Below are positions 52,240 through 61,097 of a stretch of DNA of 64,000 nt, in pieces. Each line of letters starts with the position of its first letter. Within the stretch, counting starts at the first letter, position 1. Source of the DNA: Streptomyces tirandamycinicus. Lineage in GTDB: Bacteria; Actinomycetota; Actinomycetes; Streptomycetales; Streptomycetaceae. The translations under genes and the position numbers were made by a program. Location of the stretch: contig NZ_CP029188.1 in the NCBI RefSeq assembly GCF_003097515.1, forward strand, positions 7,112,531 to 7,176,530, written 5' to 3'. A model generated the notes under the pieces. It was not told the DNA's origin. It ran no database searches and was given only the letters and a program-made list of their open reading frames with translations.

Positions 52240-54525
52240 CTACTCCCCCTCGCGGGCGGCGTCGGTGCCCTTGATGTGCTGGGCGGGGTTGTGTCCTTCT
52301 TCAAGCATCCGGACGGCCCACAGCAGGTCCTGGGTGCCCTCGTGCTTGACCATGCCGGGGCTGACCCCGAGCCGGAAGGTGCCGGGGGCGGGCCTGCCGT
52401 CCGGCGTGTACGGCAGGACGTCCGGCGGCGAAGGACCGTCGGACAGGTAAACGGCGCAGTCCGACAGCAGGGCGATCGGGACCAGTGCGTCGTCCCCGAG
52501 GGCGAGATGCCCGGTGGGGGCGGGTGCCTGCTGTGTGGCGAGCGCCGTCTTGAGGATCTTGCGGTGCATGTTGACGCGGGCGGCGGAGATGACGGCGGCC
52601 CGGATGTCGGGGCGCCAGGTGGGGCGTTCCAGAGCGGGCCAGCGCTCCCCGGGCCGGTAGCCGGCGCCCTGCGGCCGTTCCCGCAGCTTGCCGATGCCGC
52701 CCTTGACCGTCGCCTTGATGGCGGACAGCACCGCCGCCGTGCCGGGGTCGGCCTGCCGGTGCCTCGCCATCGCGGTCAGGAACTCCGCGTCGTCCATCCC
52801 GGCCACCACGCCGAGGTCGGCCATCGTCGCCTTGTACGCCTCGCTCAGGCGCTTGTACCAGGGGTCGAGGTACGGGCCGGACTCCCGGCGCAGCCACGCC
52901 TCGACGGGTTCGATCGACACCGGCAATCCGAACGTGGCGACGAGCTCGGCGGCGTACGCGACGGTGGGTGTGGCGTACCAGGCCGGGCCGTCGGGCCGTT
53001 CCCCGTGCGGGGTGAAGGGGCTGGGAAGCCGGGGGTCGAGCTCGATACCGGACAGATCGACCAGCCAGGAGCCGGGGACCCTCTTGTCGAAGGCGGGCCG
53101 CTTCACATGGACCGGGGCCGACAGGCCCACGACGAGGCGGTTGGCGGCCGCGAGGAAGGCGGTGTTCACGTCGATGCCCACCGCGAACCGGCGCGCGCAC
53201 TCGGCACCGGTGAGCAGCTCCGGCTCGCGGATCCAGTCGAACGCCTCCTCGTCGAGCACCTGGTCCGGAGTGCGCTGGTGGTGACGCGGGTACAGGCCGG
53301 CGACGATCGGGTGCTCGGCCGGCGCCTCGGGCGGTGCGGGATCCACCGCCTCGGACAGGGAGCCGGGCACCGGGCCGGGCATCCACGCCCCCGACGTCTC
53401 GTCCCGTACGGCACGGGTCGGCGGTCGCAGCGCGGTCATCAACTCCAGCCCGCAAACGGCCGTCGACCCGCGCGGAGTGATCACGCGGGAGGCGTAGGTG
53501 CCGAGGACGGCGGCGACCTCCGGGGCGGGCAGTAGGCCGGTGCCGCCCCAGGAGCGCGTGTCGAGCGCGTCCCACGGCAGGACGGCGAACTGTACGCACC
53601 GGCGCCGGTCGCCCTCGGCGGGCCGGTAGACCCGCGTCCACGGGCCGAACCCCCGCCTGGTGAGCTTCCAGCCCGCCTTGGCGATCTGCTTCACCACCGC
53701 GTGGCTCTCCGGCAGCCGCAGGCCCCGCCGGTCCTCCAGCACCGGGGGCAGCCCGAGTCGTTCGGCGGCGGCGGCGGTGAGCACGACGAGCGGGTCGGCG
53801 TCCCTGCCCGCGCGATGCAGCCGCGCCGCCCCGAGCCTCGACTCGCTGAGGACCCATTCCACGACCTCGACGAGGGTCCGGGCCGGGCAGTCCAGCACCA
53901 GCCCACCCAGGCAGTACACGGACCCGTCCCCGTCGAGCACGCCCAGGGGGCCGTGCGCGAACCGCGCGTCGGCCGCGGAGGCGTCCGGCACGGGGGCGCG
54001 CCCCGTGGTCGTCTCCGGCTCGGCCGGGCGACGGGGCGACGGTGACCGGACAGCCGCGGTGCCGCCCGCGGGGCGGGACGGCGGGGGAACCGCCGCCGGG
54101 CGGGCGGAGTCCGGCGGCGGCGCGGCAGCCTGCTGCCTCGCCGGCTGCCCGTCGCCCGGCCGGGGGGCGGCGGCGTCCGGTGCCGCCGGGCCGTCACCCG
54201 GCACCGCCTCCGGTGTTCCTGGTGTCTGCGGTGTCTCCGGTGTCTCCCGTGTCTCCGGGGCCGGCGCCGGGTAACGGGCCGCGAGCCCTTCCAGCAGCCG
54301 CGCGTAGGCTGCGCGCTTGGGCGCCCTGGGCTCCGTGCGCCCGGCCTCCCAGCCGCTGACCGCCTCCCGGCGGACCTGCAGGACACCGGCCACCTGCTCC
54401 TGGCTCAGGCCGGCGGCTTCACGCAGCCGCTTCCGCTCCGCCGGGGCCGGCAGCGGCTCCCGTGAAGCCACCTCCTCCAGCAGGGCGTCGACCGCGCCGA
54501 ACAGCGCGTCCTCCTCGCTCGGCAC
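52240..54525 (-). CDS. tap: telomere-associated protein Tap
   Basis: A 761-aa protein, directly upstream of tpg as in other Streptomyces. N-terminal helix-turn-helix: LREAAGLSQEQVAGVLQVRR near residue 33. A long Pro/Ala-rich segment (100-190) is followed by the conserved Tap core with AVVKQIAKAGWKLTRRGFGP near 275 and GIDVNTAFLAAANRLV near 455. Tap binds the 3' telomere overhang and recruits Tpg. The start is GTG 54525. Confidence 0.93.
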   Translation of the reverse strand: MPSEEDALFGAVDALLEEVASREPLPAPAERKRLREAAGLSQEQVAGVLQVRREAVSGWEAGRTEPRAPKRAAYARLLEGLAARYPAPAPETRETPETPQTPGTPEAVPGDGPAAPDAAAPRPGDGQPARQQAAAPPPDSARPAAVPPPSRPAGGTAAVRSPSPRRPAEPETTTGRAPVPDASAADARFAHGPLGVLDGDGSVYCLGGLVLDCPARTLVEVVEWVLSESRLGAARLHRAGRDADPLVVLTAAAAERLGLPPVLEDRRGLRLPESHAVVKQIAKAGWKLTRRGFGPWTRVYRPAEGDRRRCVQFAVLPWDALDTRSWGGTGLLPAPEVAAVLGTYASRVITPRGSTAVCGLELMTALRPPTRAVRDETSGAWMPGPVPGSLSEAVDPAPPEAPAEHPIVAGLYPRHHQRTPDQVLDEEAFDWIREPELLTGAECARRFAVGIDVNTAFLAAANRLVVGLSAPVHVKRPAFDKRVPGSWLVDLSGIELDPRLPSPFTPHGERPDGPAWYATPTVAYAAELVATFGLPVSIEPVEAWLRRESGPYLDPWYKRLSEAYKATMADLGVVAGMDDAEFLTAMARHRQADPGTAAVLSAIKATVKGGIGKLRERPQGAGYRPGERWPALERPTWRPDIRAAVISAARVNMHRKILKTALATQQAPAPTGHLALGDDALVPIALLSDCAVYLSDGPSPPDVLPYTPDGRPAPGTFRLGVSPGMVKHEGTQDLLWAVRMLEEGHNPAQHIKGTDAAREGE

Positions 54526-54849
54526 ACCACCACCTCCGCCTCGAACGCTACATCAATCACATGGCGTATCGCGCACGGATCGCGCAGGCGTCTGCGGGGA
54601 GATCGCGGCCGGACGGGAGCGGCCTCCGGCGTCGCGCCCACGGCTCCCGGAGCATGGCCCGAACGGGGGCGAGGACGTAGGTTGGCCACTCCCGCGGCCC
54701 GTCCGCCTCCGGTCGGCGGCAGGAGGACGGAAGAGGCCGACGGAAAAGGTCGAAGGAGATGGCCGCCGGATGTCGAGGAACCCTTCCCCGCTCCGACTGA
54801 AGGGTGACAGCGTGCCGGACGGGCGCGCCGGACACGGAGGACACCCGAG
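54526..54849. other. 324-bp divergent intergenic region
   Basis: No gene is supported between tap (minus) and the YCII-like gene (plus). It must contain both promoters. The AT-richer ACATCAATCACATGGCG at about 54549 is the likeliest tap promoter segment. No repeats seen. Confidence 0.4.
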
Positions 54850-55212
54850 ATGAAGTACGTCGCGATGATCTACGGCAACCAGGCGAAGTGGGACTCCTTC
54901 CCGGCCGAGGCATGGCCGGAGGCGATCGCCAGGCAGGAGGCGTTCAACGCCAGGTACCGGGACAGCGGCGAACTGCTGGGCGCGTACGGCCTCGCGGACG
55001 CCGCCGCCGCCCAGCTGGTACGCCGCACGGACGGGGCCCCGGCCGTCACCGACGGGCCGTACCTGGAGACGAAGGAGTACCTCGCGAGTTTCTACCTGCT
55101 GGAGTGCGAGAGCCTTCAGCGGGCCCAGGAGATCGCGGCGGACATGCCGTTCGCCGATGTGGATCCGGTGGAGCTGTGGCCGGTGCTGCACGAGTCCTCA
55201 GCGGACTCGTGA
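54850..55212 (+). CDS. YCII/DGPF-domain protein
   Basis: A 120-aa YCII-like protein: MKYVAMIYGNQAKWDSFPA at the start and AVTDGPYLETKEYLASFYL, the DGPF-type motif. GGAGG lies upstream of the start. Such proteins are constant partners of ECF42 sigma factors, whose gene overlaps here by 4 bp. Confidence 0.82.
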   Translation: MKYVAMIYGNQAKWDSFPAEAWPEAIARQEAFNARYRDSGELLGAYGLADAAAAQLVRRTDGAPAVTDGPYLETKEYLASFYLLECESLQRAQEIAADMPFADVDPVELWPVLHESSADS

Positions 55213-56459
55213 GCGGCGCGCACCACGGGGTCGAGGACCTGCTGCGCGAGCTGGCGCCGCAGGTCCTCGCCGTGCTCGTCCGCCGCCACGGCGCCTTCGA
55301 CACGTGTGAGGACGCCGTGCAGGAAGCACTGCTGGCCGCCGCCCTGGGGTGGCGTGAGGCGGGGGTGCCGGACAACCCGCGGGGATGGCTGGTGACCGTC
55401 GCCTCGCGCAAGCTGGTCGACCAGGTCCGCAGCGACGCGGCACGCCGCCGACGCGAGGAGACCCTCGCGCTGGCCACTCCACAGTCCGCGCTGCTGGCGC
55501 CTGCTGCCGACGCGGTGCCCGCCTCGGAGCGGGACGACTCCCTGGCCCTGCTGTTCCTGTGCTGCCATCCCTCGCTGTCCGCGCCGAGCCGGATCGCGCT
55601 GACCCTGCGTGCGGTCGGCGGCCTGACCACCGCACAGATCGCGGCGGCCTTCCTGGTACCCGAGGCGACGATGGCCCAGCGCATCAGCCGCGCCAAACAG
55701 ACCGTCAGGACGGCCGGTGCCGACCTGACGCTGCCGGAGGGAGCGATGTGCGCGGAGCGGCTGGCCGCGGTCCGGCACGTGCTCTACCTGATCTTCAACG
55801 AGGGCTACACGACCACCTGCGGCACCGAGTTGACGGCACCGGAGCTGTCCACCGAGGCGATCCGGCTCACCCGGCTGCTCCATCGGCTCGCGCCCGGGGA
55901 CGCCGAGACCGCGGGGCTGCTCGCCCTGATGCTGATGACCGACGCACGCCGGACCGCGCGCACCGGTCCCCACGGGGAGCTCGTGCCGTTGGGGGAGCAG
56001 GACCGCGGCCGGTGGGACCGCCGGCTCATCGCCGAGGGCGTCGATCTGATCAGCCGGACCCTGCCCTGCGGGCGGGTCGGCCCCTATCAGCTCCAAGCCG
56101 CCATCGCCGCCGTGCACTGCGAGGCCGCGCACCCCGACAGTACCGACTGGCCGCAGATCCTCGCCCTGTACGACCTCCTGGAACGGTGCGGCCCGAACCC
56201 GGTGATCAGTCTCAACCGCGCCGTCGCGGTCGCCATGGTCCAGGGTCCGGGCGCAGGTCTCGACCTGCTTGCCGAGTTGGAGCGCGACAAGCGCATGGCA
56301 CGCCACCACCGGCTTGTCGCAGCCCGCGCCCATCTGCTGGAGATGGCAGGCCGGCACGGGGCCGCCGCGCGCGCCTACCGTGAGGCGGCCCGCCTCGCCA
56401 CCAGCGCGCCCGAGCAGCGCCATCTCACCCGGCGCGCCCGCCTCCTGGAGCGTGCGTGA
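55209..56459 (+). CDS. ECF42-type RNA polymerase sigma factor with C-terminal extension
   Basis: A 416-aa protein from GTG 55209 overlapping the DGPF gene. Region 2: DTCEDAVQEALLAAALGW and GWLVTVASRKLVDQVRSD. Region 4: GGLTTAQIAAAFLVPEATM. The C-terminal 200 residues form the helical, TPR-like domain (IFNEGYTTTCGTEL, NPVISLNRAVAVAM) that defines ECF42. No anti-sigma factor gene is present, as usual for this group. Confidence 0.87.
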   Translation: MSGAHHGVEDLLRELAPQVLAVLVRRHGAFDTCEDAVQEALLAAALGWREAGVPDNPRGWLVTVASRKLVDQVRSDAARRRREETLALATPQSALLAPAADAVPASERDDSLALLFLCCHPSLSAPSRIALTLRAVGGLTTAQIAAAFLVPEATMAQRISRAKQTVRTAGADLTLPEGAMCAERLAAVRHVLYLIFNEGYTTTCGTELTAPELSTEAIRLTRLLHRLAPGDAETAGLLALMLMTDARRTARTGPHGELVPLGEQDRGRWDRRLIAEGVDLISRTLPCGRVGPYQLQAAIAAVHCEAAHPDSTDWPQILALYDLLERCGPNPVISLNRAVAVAMVQGPGAGLDLLAELERDKRMARHHRLVAARAHLLEMAGRHGAAARAYREAARLATSAPEQRHLTRRARLLERA

Positions 56460-56690
56460 TGAGCTGCACCGGGGTCGTCGAGGTGCGCGACGGCGTCCGT
56501 CTCGTCTCCGCCGCGGCCGGGCGGGCCCACCCGGCGGGCGGCGGATGCCGTCGGCGGGCGGCCGGGCGGGGCACGGACATGGCGAGGTTGCGCCGACGCC
56601 GCCGCAGGAGACCGGTTCGGGCTTCGCCTGAGTGCAGGCTTGGTGTAGTCGGCCGTGGCCGGTGTGGAGACAACGGAAGCGAGGAATCAG

Positions 56691-56978
56691 ATGTCCTTTC
56701 AGGCCTACCTGGACAACATCGAGGACAAGACGGGGCTGACGCCGCGTCAGTTCATGGAGCTGGCGAAGGAGCGCGGTTTTGAAGGCCCGGACACCAAGGC
56801 CGGCCCGGTGCTGGAGTGGCTCAAGCAGGACTACGGGCTGGGCCGCGGCCACGGGATGGCGCTGGTCCATGTCATCAAGAACGGCGCGAAGATCTCCGAC
56901 AAGCACGTCGGATCGGGTGGAACCCACCATGACGATTCCGACACGCTGTGGCTCGAGGGGAAGAACAACCGGCCCTGA
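56691..56978 (+). CDS. DUF4287 domain protein
   Basis: A 95-aa protein from ATG 56691: MSFQAYLDNIEDKTGLTP, then GLGRGHGMALVHVIKNGAK, matching DUF4287. These small proteins are widespread in actinobacteria with no assigned function. A strong terminator follows. The 56460-56690 gap contains no supported gene. Confidence 0.78.
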   Translation: MSFQAYLDNIEDKTGLTPRQFMELAKERGFEGPDTKAGPVLEWLKQDYGLGRGHGMALVHVIKNGAKISDKHVGSGGTHHDDSDTLWLEGKNNRP

Positions 56979-57000
56979 CGGGTCCCTCACGCCTCGACCG

Positions 57001-57042
57001 CGGCGAACGCCGGCCCTCCGGACGGAGGGCCGGCGTTCGCCG
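57001..57042. terminator. strong bidirectional terminator
   Basis: A perfect 20-bp inverted repeat, CGGCGAACGCCGGCCCTCCG at 57001-57020 and its complement at 57023-57042, between convergent genes. Confidence 0.85.
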
Positions 57043-57069
57043 TCGGGAGGCACCCGCCTCGCCGGGAGG

Positions 57070-58395
57070 TCACCCGCCCGACGGCACCAGGTTCCGCTCG
57101 TCTTCCCGCACCTCGCCCGGGGCGGCCGGTGCCGGGGCGGGCAACGCGGTCCGCGACAGGACGGATGCCGGGATCGCCAGCAGGACGGCACCCATCACTC
57201 CGGCGATGAACCAGCCGGAGGCGTCGTGCTCGGCCGCGAAGGCCGCGGAAGCGGGGGCGAGGCCGCCGAGGACGGCACTGGTCACGGCGTTCGGGAGGCC
57301 GATGCCGAGGGCCCGGACCTGCGCGGGGAAGATCTCCGTGAGGAGCTTGGGCAGCACGGTGGTCGCGCAGACCAGGTAGACGACGCCGGAGCCGTAGGTG
57401 AACAGCAGGCTGGCGAACGTCCCGGTCATGGTGAGGTACGAGACGGAGCCCGCCACGGCGAACACGACACTGGCCACGGCGAGGAAACGGGCGGCGCCCA
57501 CCTTGTCGGCGAGCAGTCCGATGGGCACGTTGAGCACCAGCAGCACGGCGGTGGCGCACACGACGACCCAGAACATGGTTCCGGGCGGGGCGAGGCTGCC
57601 GCCGAGAGCGGGCACGACGGCGTTCCAGGTGCCGCCGACGGCACCGGTCCCGGCGACGAACAGCACGGCCAGCAGGACGCGGCGCCGGTGGGTGCCGAGG
57701 ACCTGCCGCAGCGATCCGCGGTCGCGCCGGACGCGGACTTCGCGGCGGAACACCTCGGTCTCGGTCAGCCGGGTGCGCAGGACCAGCAGGACGAGGCCGA
57801 GGACGCCACCCACCAGGAACGGCACGCGCCAGCCCCAGGCGGCCATGGCCGCGGGCCCCAGGGCGACGGTCAGGCCGCCGCCTAGCAGGGACGCGGTGAA
57901 GGCGCCGGCGCAGGTCGTGAGGGAGAACAGGCTGCCGTAGGTGCTCTTGCGCCGTTCGGGCGCGACCTCCATCAGGTAGGCGGCCGCGGCGGGCCATTCG
58001 CCTCCGTGCGAGACGCCCTGGGCCATGCGGGCGACGAGCAGCAGGCAGGGGGCGAGCAGACCGATGTGCGCATAGGTGGGGGTGACGCCGATGAGGAGCG
58101 AACCGCCCGCCATGAGGGAGATCGCCAGCATGAGGGCGGGCCGACGGCCGCGCCGGTCGGCGTACCGGCCCAGCAGGATGCCGCCGAGGGGGCGCATGAG
58201 GACGCCGACGCCGAGGACGGCGAAGACGCCGAGTATGGAGGTGAGGGAGTTGTCGGAGGGGAAGAACCGGGCGGCGAACAGGGGCGCGAACAGGCCGTAG
58301 GCGAGCCAGTCGAAGGATTCGATGAAGTTGCCGACGACCGTGGCGGTGACGGCGCGGCGGTGCGCCTTTGCCGGGGAGTGCTGGTGCTGGGACAT
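57070..58395 (-). CDS. MFS transporter, MHS (metabolite:H+ symporter) type
   Basis: A 441-aa membrane protein with about 12 helices. MHS signature: VVGNFIESFDWLAYGLFAPL in helix 1, the loop GRYADRRGRRPALM, and RMAQGVSHGGEWPAAAAYLM. Relatives import dicarboxylates, betaines or shikimate-like compounds. ATG 58395 is chosen because GAAGGAGGG lies 9 nt upstream; ATG 58404 abuts the ribosome site. Substrate unknown. Confidence 0.85.
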   Translation of the reverse strand: MSQHQHSPAKAHRRAVTATVVGNFIESFDWLAYGLFAPLFAARFFPSDNSLTSILGVFAVLGVGVLMRPLGGILLGRYADRRGRRPALMLAISLMAGGSLLIGVTPTYAHIGLLAPCLLLVARMAQGVSHGGEWPAAAAYLMEVAPERRKSTYGSLFSLTTCAGAFTASLLGGGLTVALGPAAMAAWGWRVPFLVGGVLGLVLLVLRTRLTETEVFRREVRVRRDRGSLRQVLGTHRRRVLLAVLFVAGTGAVGGTWNAVVPALGGSLAPPGTMFWVVVCATAVLLVLNVPIGLLADKVGAARFLAVASVVFAVAGSVSYLTMTGTFASLLFTYGSGVVYLVCATTVLPKLLTEIFPAQVRALGIGLPNAVTSAVLGGLAPASAAFAAEHDASGWFIAGVMGAVLLAIPASVLSRTALPAPAPAAPGEVREDERNLVPSGG

Positions 58396-58411
58396 AGGGG
58401 CCATCCCTCCT

Positions 58412-58522
58412 TCAGACGGCGCAGGCGTGGCCGCGGACGGTGGGCGGGGCTGCCGTGTCGGGGCGGCCGGTGATCGGCCCCCTGGTGCCCGGGAGGTCGC
58501 CGGCGGTCTCGATGTGCGGCAC
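58412..58522 (-). CDS. 36-aa peptide mimicking the N-terminus of the AhpD-like protein
   Basis: GTG 58522 (AAAGGA upstream) encodes PHIETAGDLPGTRGPITGRP and a short tail. The start closely resembles PHIEITHGLPGISGLFAQRP of the divergent gene at 58775. It ends 17 bp before the MFS start. It is either a decayed inverted duplicate or a small translated leader upstream of the transporter gene. Confidence 0.45.
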   Translation of the reverse strand: MPHIETAGDLPGTRGPITGRPDTAAPPTVRGHACAV

Positions 58523-58774
58523 CGGTGCGTCCTTTGCTGGTGGCGGAGTCGGGTGCCTCATCGTGGGTGGCGCGGGACGACGCGGCCAACTTCCTCCGTG
58601 CGGAGCTGCGCCGCCGTACGCTCCGGGCGGCTCGCCGGAGCCGGGCGGCCCCCGGCGAGCGGCGTGAGCCCGGCCGGCCGGCGGGGAGCTTGCGCACTCT
58701 GGGAGTTGGCCCGCCCACGCGCGGATGCCGACGATGAGGAACCCTTCCGCAATCCGGCAGACAAGGAGACGGCG

Positions 58775-59314
58775 GTGCCGCACATCGAGATCACCCATGG
58801 CCTGCCCGGCATCAGCGGGCTGTTCGCCCAGCGGCCGGACACCGCCGCCGTGCTGTCCCGGCTCGCCGAGACCCTGCTGCGCGGCGCATCGCCCCTCGGC
58901 CGCGGTGAACGCGAGCTGATCGCCGCCCATGTGTCGAACCTGAACTGCACCGCCTTCTGCTCGGACTCCCACAGCGCGTTCGCCGCCGCCCAGCTCGACG
59001 GCGGGGCCGGGCTCGTCGCCTCGGTGCTCGCGGACGTCGACACCGCCCCCGTCACCCCTCTCGTCCGGGCGCTGCTGAAGGTGGCCGCCGAGGTGCAGGC
59101 GAAGGCGGCGCCCGTCTCGGACGAGGCGATCGCCGCGGCTCGCGCCGAGGGCGCCACGGACACCCACATCCACGACACGGTCCTGATCGCGGCCGCCTTC
59201 GCGATGTTCAACCGGTACGTCAACGGTCTCGCGACGGACGTGCCGGCCGACCCGTCCTTCTACGACGCGGCGGCCGAACTCATCGTCAACCACGGTTACG
59301 AGGCGGCCCGCTGA
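58775..59314 (+). CDS. carboxymuconolactone decarboxylase/AhpD-like protein
   Basis: A 179-aa protein from GTG 58775 (AAGGAG upstream). CMD fold: RGERELIAAHVSNLNCTAFC then SDSHSAFAAAQL. The Cys pair is spaced CTAFC, one residue more than the usual CxxC, followed by the expected His. Relatives are alkylhydroperoxidase-like antioxidant proteins. The divergent region 58523-58774 holds the promoters; no gene is seen in it. Confidence 0.8.
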   Translation: MPHIEITHGLPGISGLFAQRPDTAAVLSRLAETLLRGASPLGRGERELIAAHVSNLNCTAFCSDSHSAFAAAQLDGGAGLVASVLADVDTAPVTPLVRALLKVAAEVQAKAAPVSDEAIAAARAEGATDTHIHDTVLIAAAFAMFNRYVNGLATDVPADPSFYDAAAELIVNHGYEAAR

Positions 59315-59354
59315 CGCCCCGTGCCGTTCACGCCCTGTGCCTCAGGAGGACGAC

Positions 59355-60320
59355 ATGGCCTGGTCCACCGCACACGTTCCCGACCAGAGCGGCAGGACCG
59401 CCCTGGTCACCGGCGCCTCCGGCGGCATCGGGCTGGAGACGGCGCGGGTACTCGCGGCCCGTGGGGCACATGTGGTCCTCGCCTGCCGCAGCGTCGAGCG
59501 GGCCCGGGCCGCGGCCGCCCGTATCGGCGGCAGCACCGAGGCCGTGCCACTCGACCTGGCGTCCCTGGATTCCGTGCGGGACGCGGCGGCGGAGGTGCGC
59601 GGCCGGCACGACCGCCTGGACCTGCTGATCAACAACGCCGGTGTGATGTTTCCGCCCGACGCGCGCACCGAGGACGGCTTCGAGACGCACTTCGGCGTCA
59701 ACCATCTCGGTCACTTCGCGCTGACGGGTCTGCTGCTCGACCTGATGACGCGGGTGCCGGGATCCAGGGTGGTGACGGTCGCGAGCCTCGCGCACCGTGC
59801 GGGCTTCGGCGGCTTCGGCGCGGAGCGGGCCCGCTCCGCGACCGGGCGGCGGTCGGTGGCGGCGTACGGCCGGTCCAAACTGGCGAACCTCATGTTCGCG
59901 CGGGAACTGCAGCGCCGGTTCGCCGCGGCGGGCGCGGCCACCCTCTCGCTGGCCGCCCATCCGGGACTGTCGGCGACCGGCCTGTGGCACGGCGACCCGC
60001 CCGCGCTGCTGCGCCCGGTGGCCGGTGCGGGGCTGCGCCTGCTGGCCCAGCCCGCCGACCGGGCGGCGCTGCCGTCGCTGCGGGCGGCCACCGACCCGCG
60101 GGCAGCGGGCGGGGCGTACCTCGGCCCGCGGAACCGCTTCGAGAGCCGGGGCGCGCCGGGGCCGGCGCGGTCGAGCCGGGCCTCCGGGGACGCGGCGGCG
60201 CAGGCCAGGCTGTGGGACCTCTCGGAGGAACTGACCGGGGTCCGGTACGCCTTCACGCCGGAGCGCGCGGAGGACCCGCCCGCCGCGGCGGTGTGCCCGG
60301 TGACGGGCGCGCGGGGGTGA
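59355..60320 (+). CDS. short-chain dehydrogenase/reductase
   Basis: A 321-aa SDR from ATG 59355 (AGGAGG upstream). TALVTGASGGIGLETARVLA (cofactor motif), LDLLINNAGVMFPP (NNAG), VASLAHRAGF (Ser), and YGRSKLANLMF (YxxxK). The layout is like retinol-dehydrogenase or WW-oxidoreductase type SDRs. It follows the AhpD-like gene and probably forms an operon with it. Substrate unknown. Confidence 0.86.
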   Translation: MAWSTAHVPDQSGRTALVTGASGGIGLETARVLAARGAHVVLACRSVERARAAAARIGGSTEAVPLDLASLDSVRDAAAEVRGRHDRLDLLINNAGVMFPPDARTEDGFETHFGVNHLGHFALTGLLLDLMTRVPGSRVVTVASLAHRAGFGGFGAERARSATGRRSVAAYGRSKLANLMFARELQRRFAAAGAATLSLAAHPGLSATGLWHGDPPALLRPVAGAGLRLLAQPADRAALPSLRAATDPRAAGGAYLGPRNRFESRGAPGPARSSRASGDAAAQARLWDLSEELTGVRYAFTPERAEDPPAAAVCPVTGARG

Positions 60321-60526
60321 GCGCCGTGGCGGACGAGGGCATCGCGGCCGGTGTGGGCGCCGGCCTCGACATGCAGGAGCGGTTCCGGCCGGTCGCGGCC
60401 TGGGCGTGGATCTGGCGCAGCTTCGACATGGCGCTGCCGGATGTGGCGGGGGCCGGGTGGCAGGCGGATCCCGCGGCGGAGGCCCGGGAAACGGGCGCCA
60501 GCCCTGCAGAGGGCACGCGGGCGTGA
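60317..60526 (+). CDS. small hypothetical protein
   Basis: A 69-aa protein; GTG 60317 overlaps the SDR stop (GTGA). Contains MQERFRPVAAWAWIWRSFDM with four Trp. Strong G/C third-position bias supports coding. Function unknown. Confidence 0.5.
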   Translation: MSAVADEGIAAGVGAGLDMQERFRPVAAWAWIWRSFDMALPDVAGAGWQADPAAEARETGASPAEGTRA

Positions 60527-60631
60527 GCGCGGCCTGACTCCCCGTCCGGCCCGGAGGAGCGGCCGCCTCGGGCACGGGTACTCCCCCGCGGACGCGGTTC
60601 CGTGTCCCGCCGCCCTAGGGCCGGCGGCGTG

Positions 60632-60672
60632 CGTACGTCCCGTTTGGGGAGCCGTCCCGGCCGGGACGTACG
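60632..60672. terminator. bidirectional hairpin terminator
   Basis: CGTACGTCCCG (60632-60642) pairs with CGGGACGTACG (60662-60672). It lies between convergent genes. Confidence 0.7.
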
Positions 60673-60682
60673 CGTCGGGGCG

Positions 60683-61069
60683 TCAGGCGGCCGCGGTGGA
60701 GGCGACCGCGGTGGAGGCGACCGCGCCGACGAGTTCACCGGCTGCGTCGACGACGTCGAGCGAGACGAGCCGGGGGTCCTCCAGGACGGGCAGGAGGTCG
60801 GCGAGGACCCGGGCGAAGCGGCCGTCGTTGTCCCGGGTCATCGCCAGGCTCCCCTCCCACAGCGCCGCCCGTATGCGGCGGGGGGTGAGCATGCCGTCCC
60901 CGGCGGTGGAGGTGAGGAGCAGGCCGGCGACACGGCCTTCGAGCCGGGTCGGACGCCACGCGCCGGTGCGGAAGTCCGCCATGAGCTCCTCGACGCGGCG
61001 GCGGGCACGGTCGGTGGCGGCGGGCTCGGGGAAGAATCCGGTCTCGGGCCGGACGGTGGTCGCTGACAC
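60683..61069 (-). CDS. hypothetical protein downstream of metK
   Basis: A 128-aa protein from GTG 61069 (GAGAGGA upstream). Contains RARRRVEELMADFRTGAWRP and LTPRRIRAALWEGSLAMTRD; ends with repeated AVASTAVASTAAA. It is the last gene of the metK operon. Not recognised. Confidence 0.55.
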   Translation of the reverse strand: MSATTVRPETGFFPEPAATDRARRRVEELMADFRTGAWRPTRLEGRVAGLLLTSTAGDGMLTPRRIRAALWEGSLAMTRDNDGRFARVLADLLPVLEDPRLVSLDVVDAAGELVGAVASTAVASTAAA

Positions 61070-61097
61070 GGTGGTTCCTCTCTGGGTGGGGTGACGG

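Noticed and set aside
56456..56782. ORF between the ECF sigma factor and DUF4287 genes
   Set aside because: Low-complexity Arg-rich translation that runs out of frame into the DUF4287 gene; codon use is non-coding.
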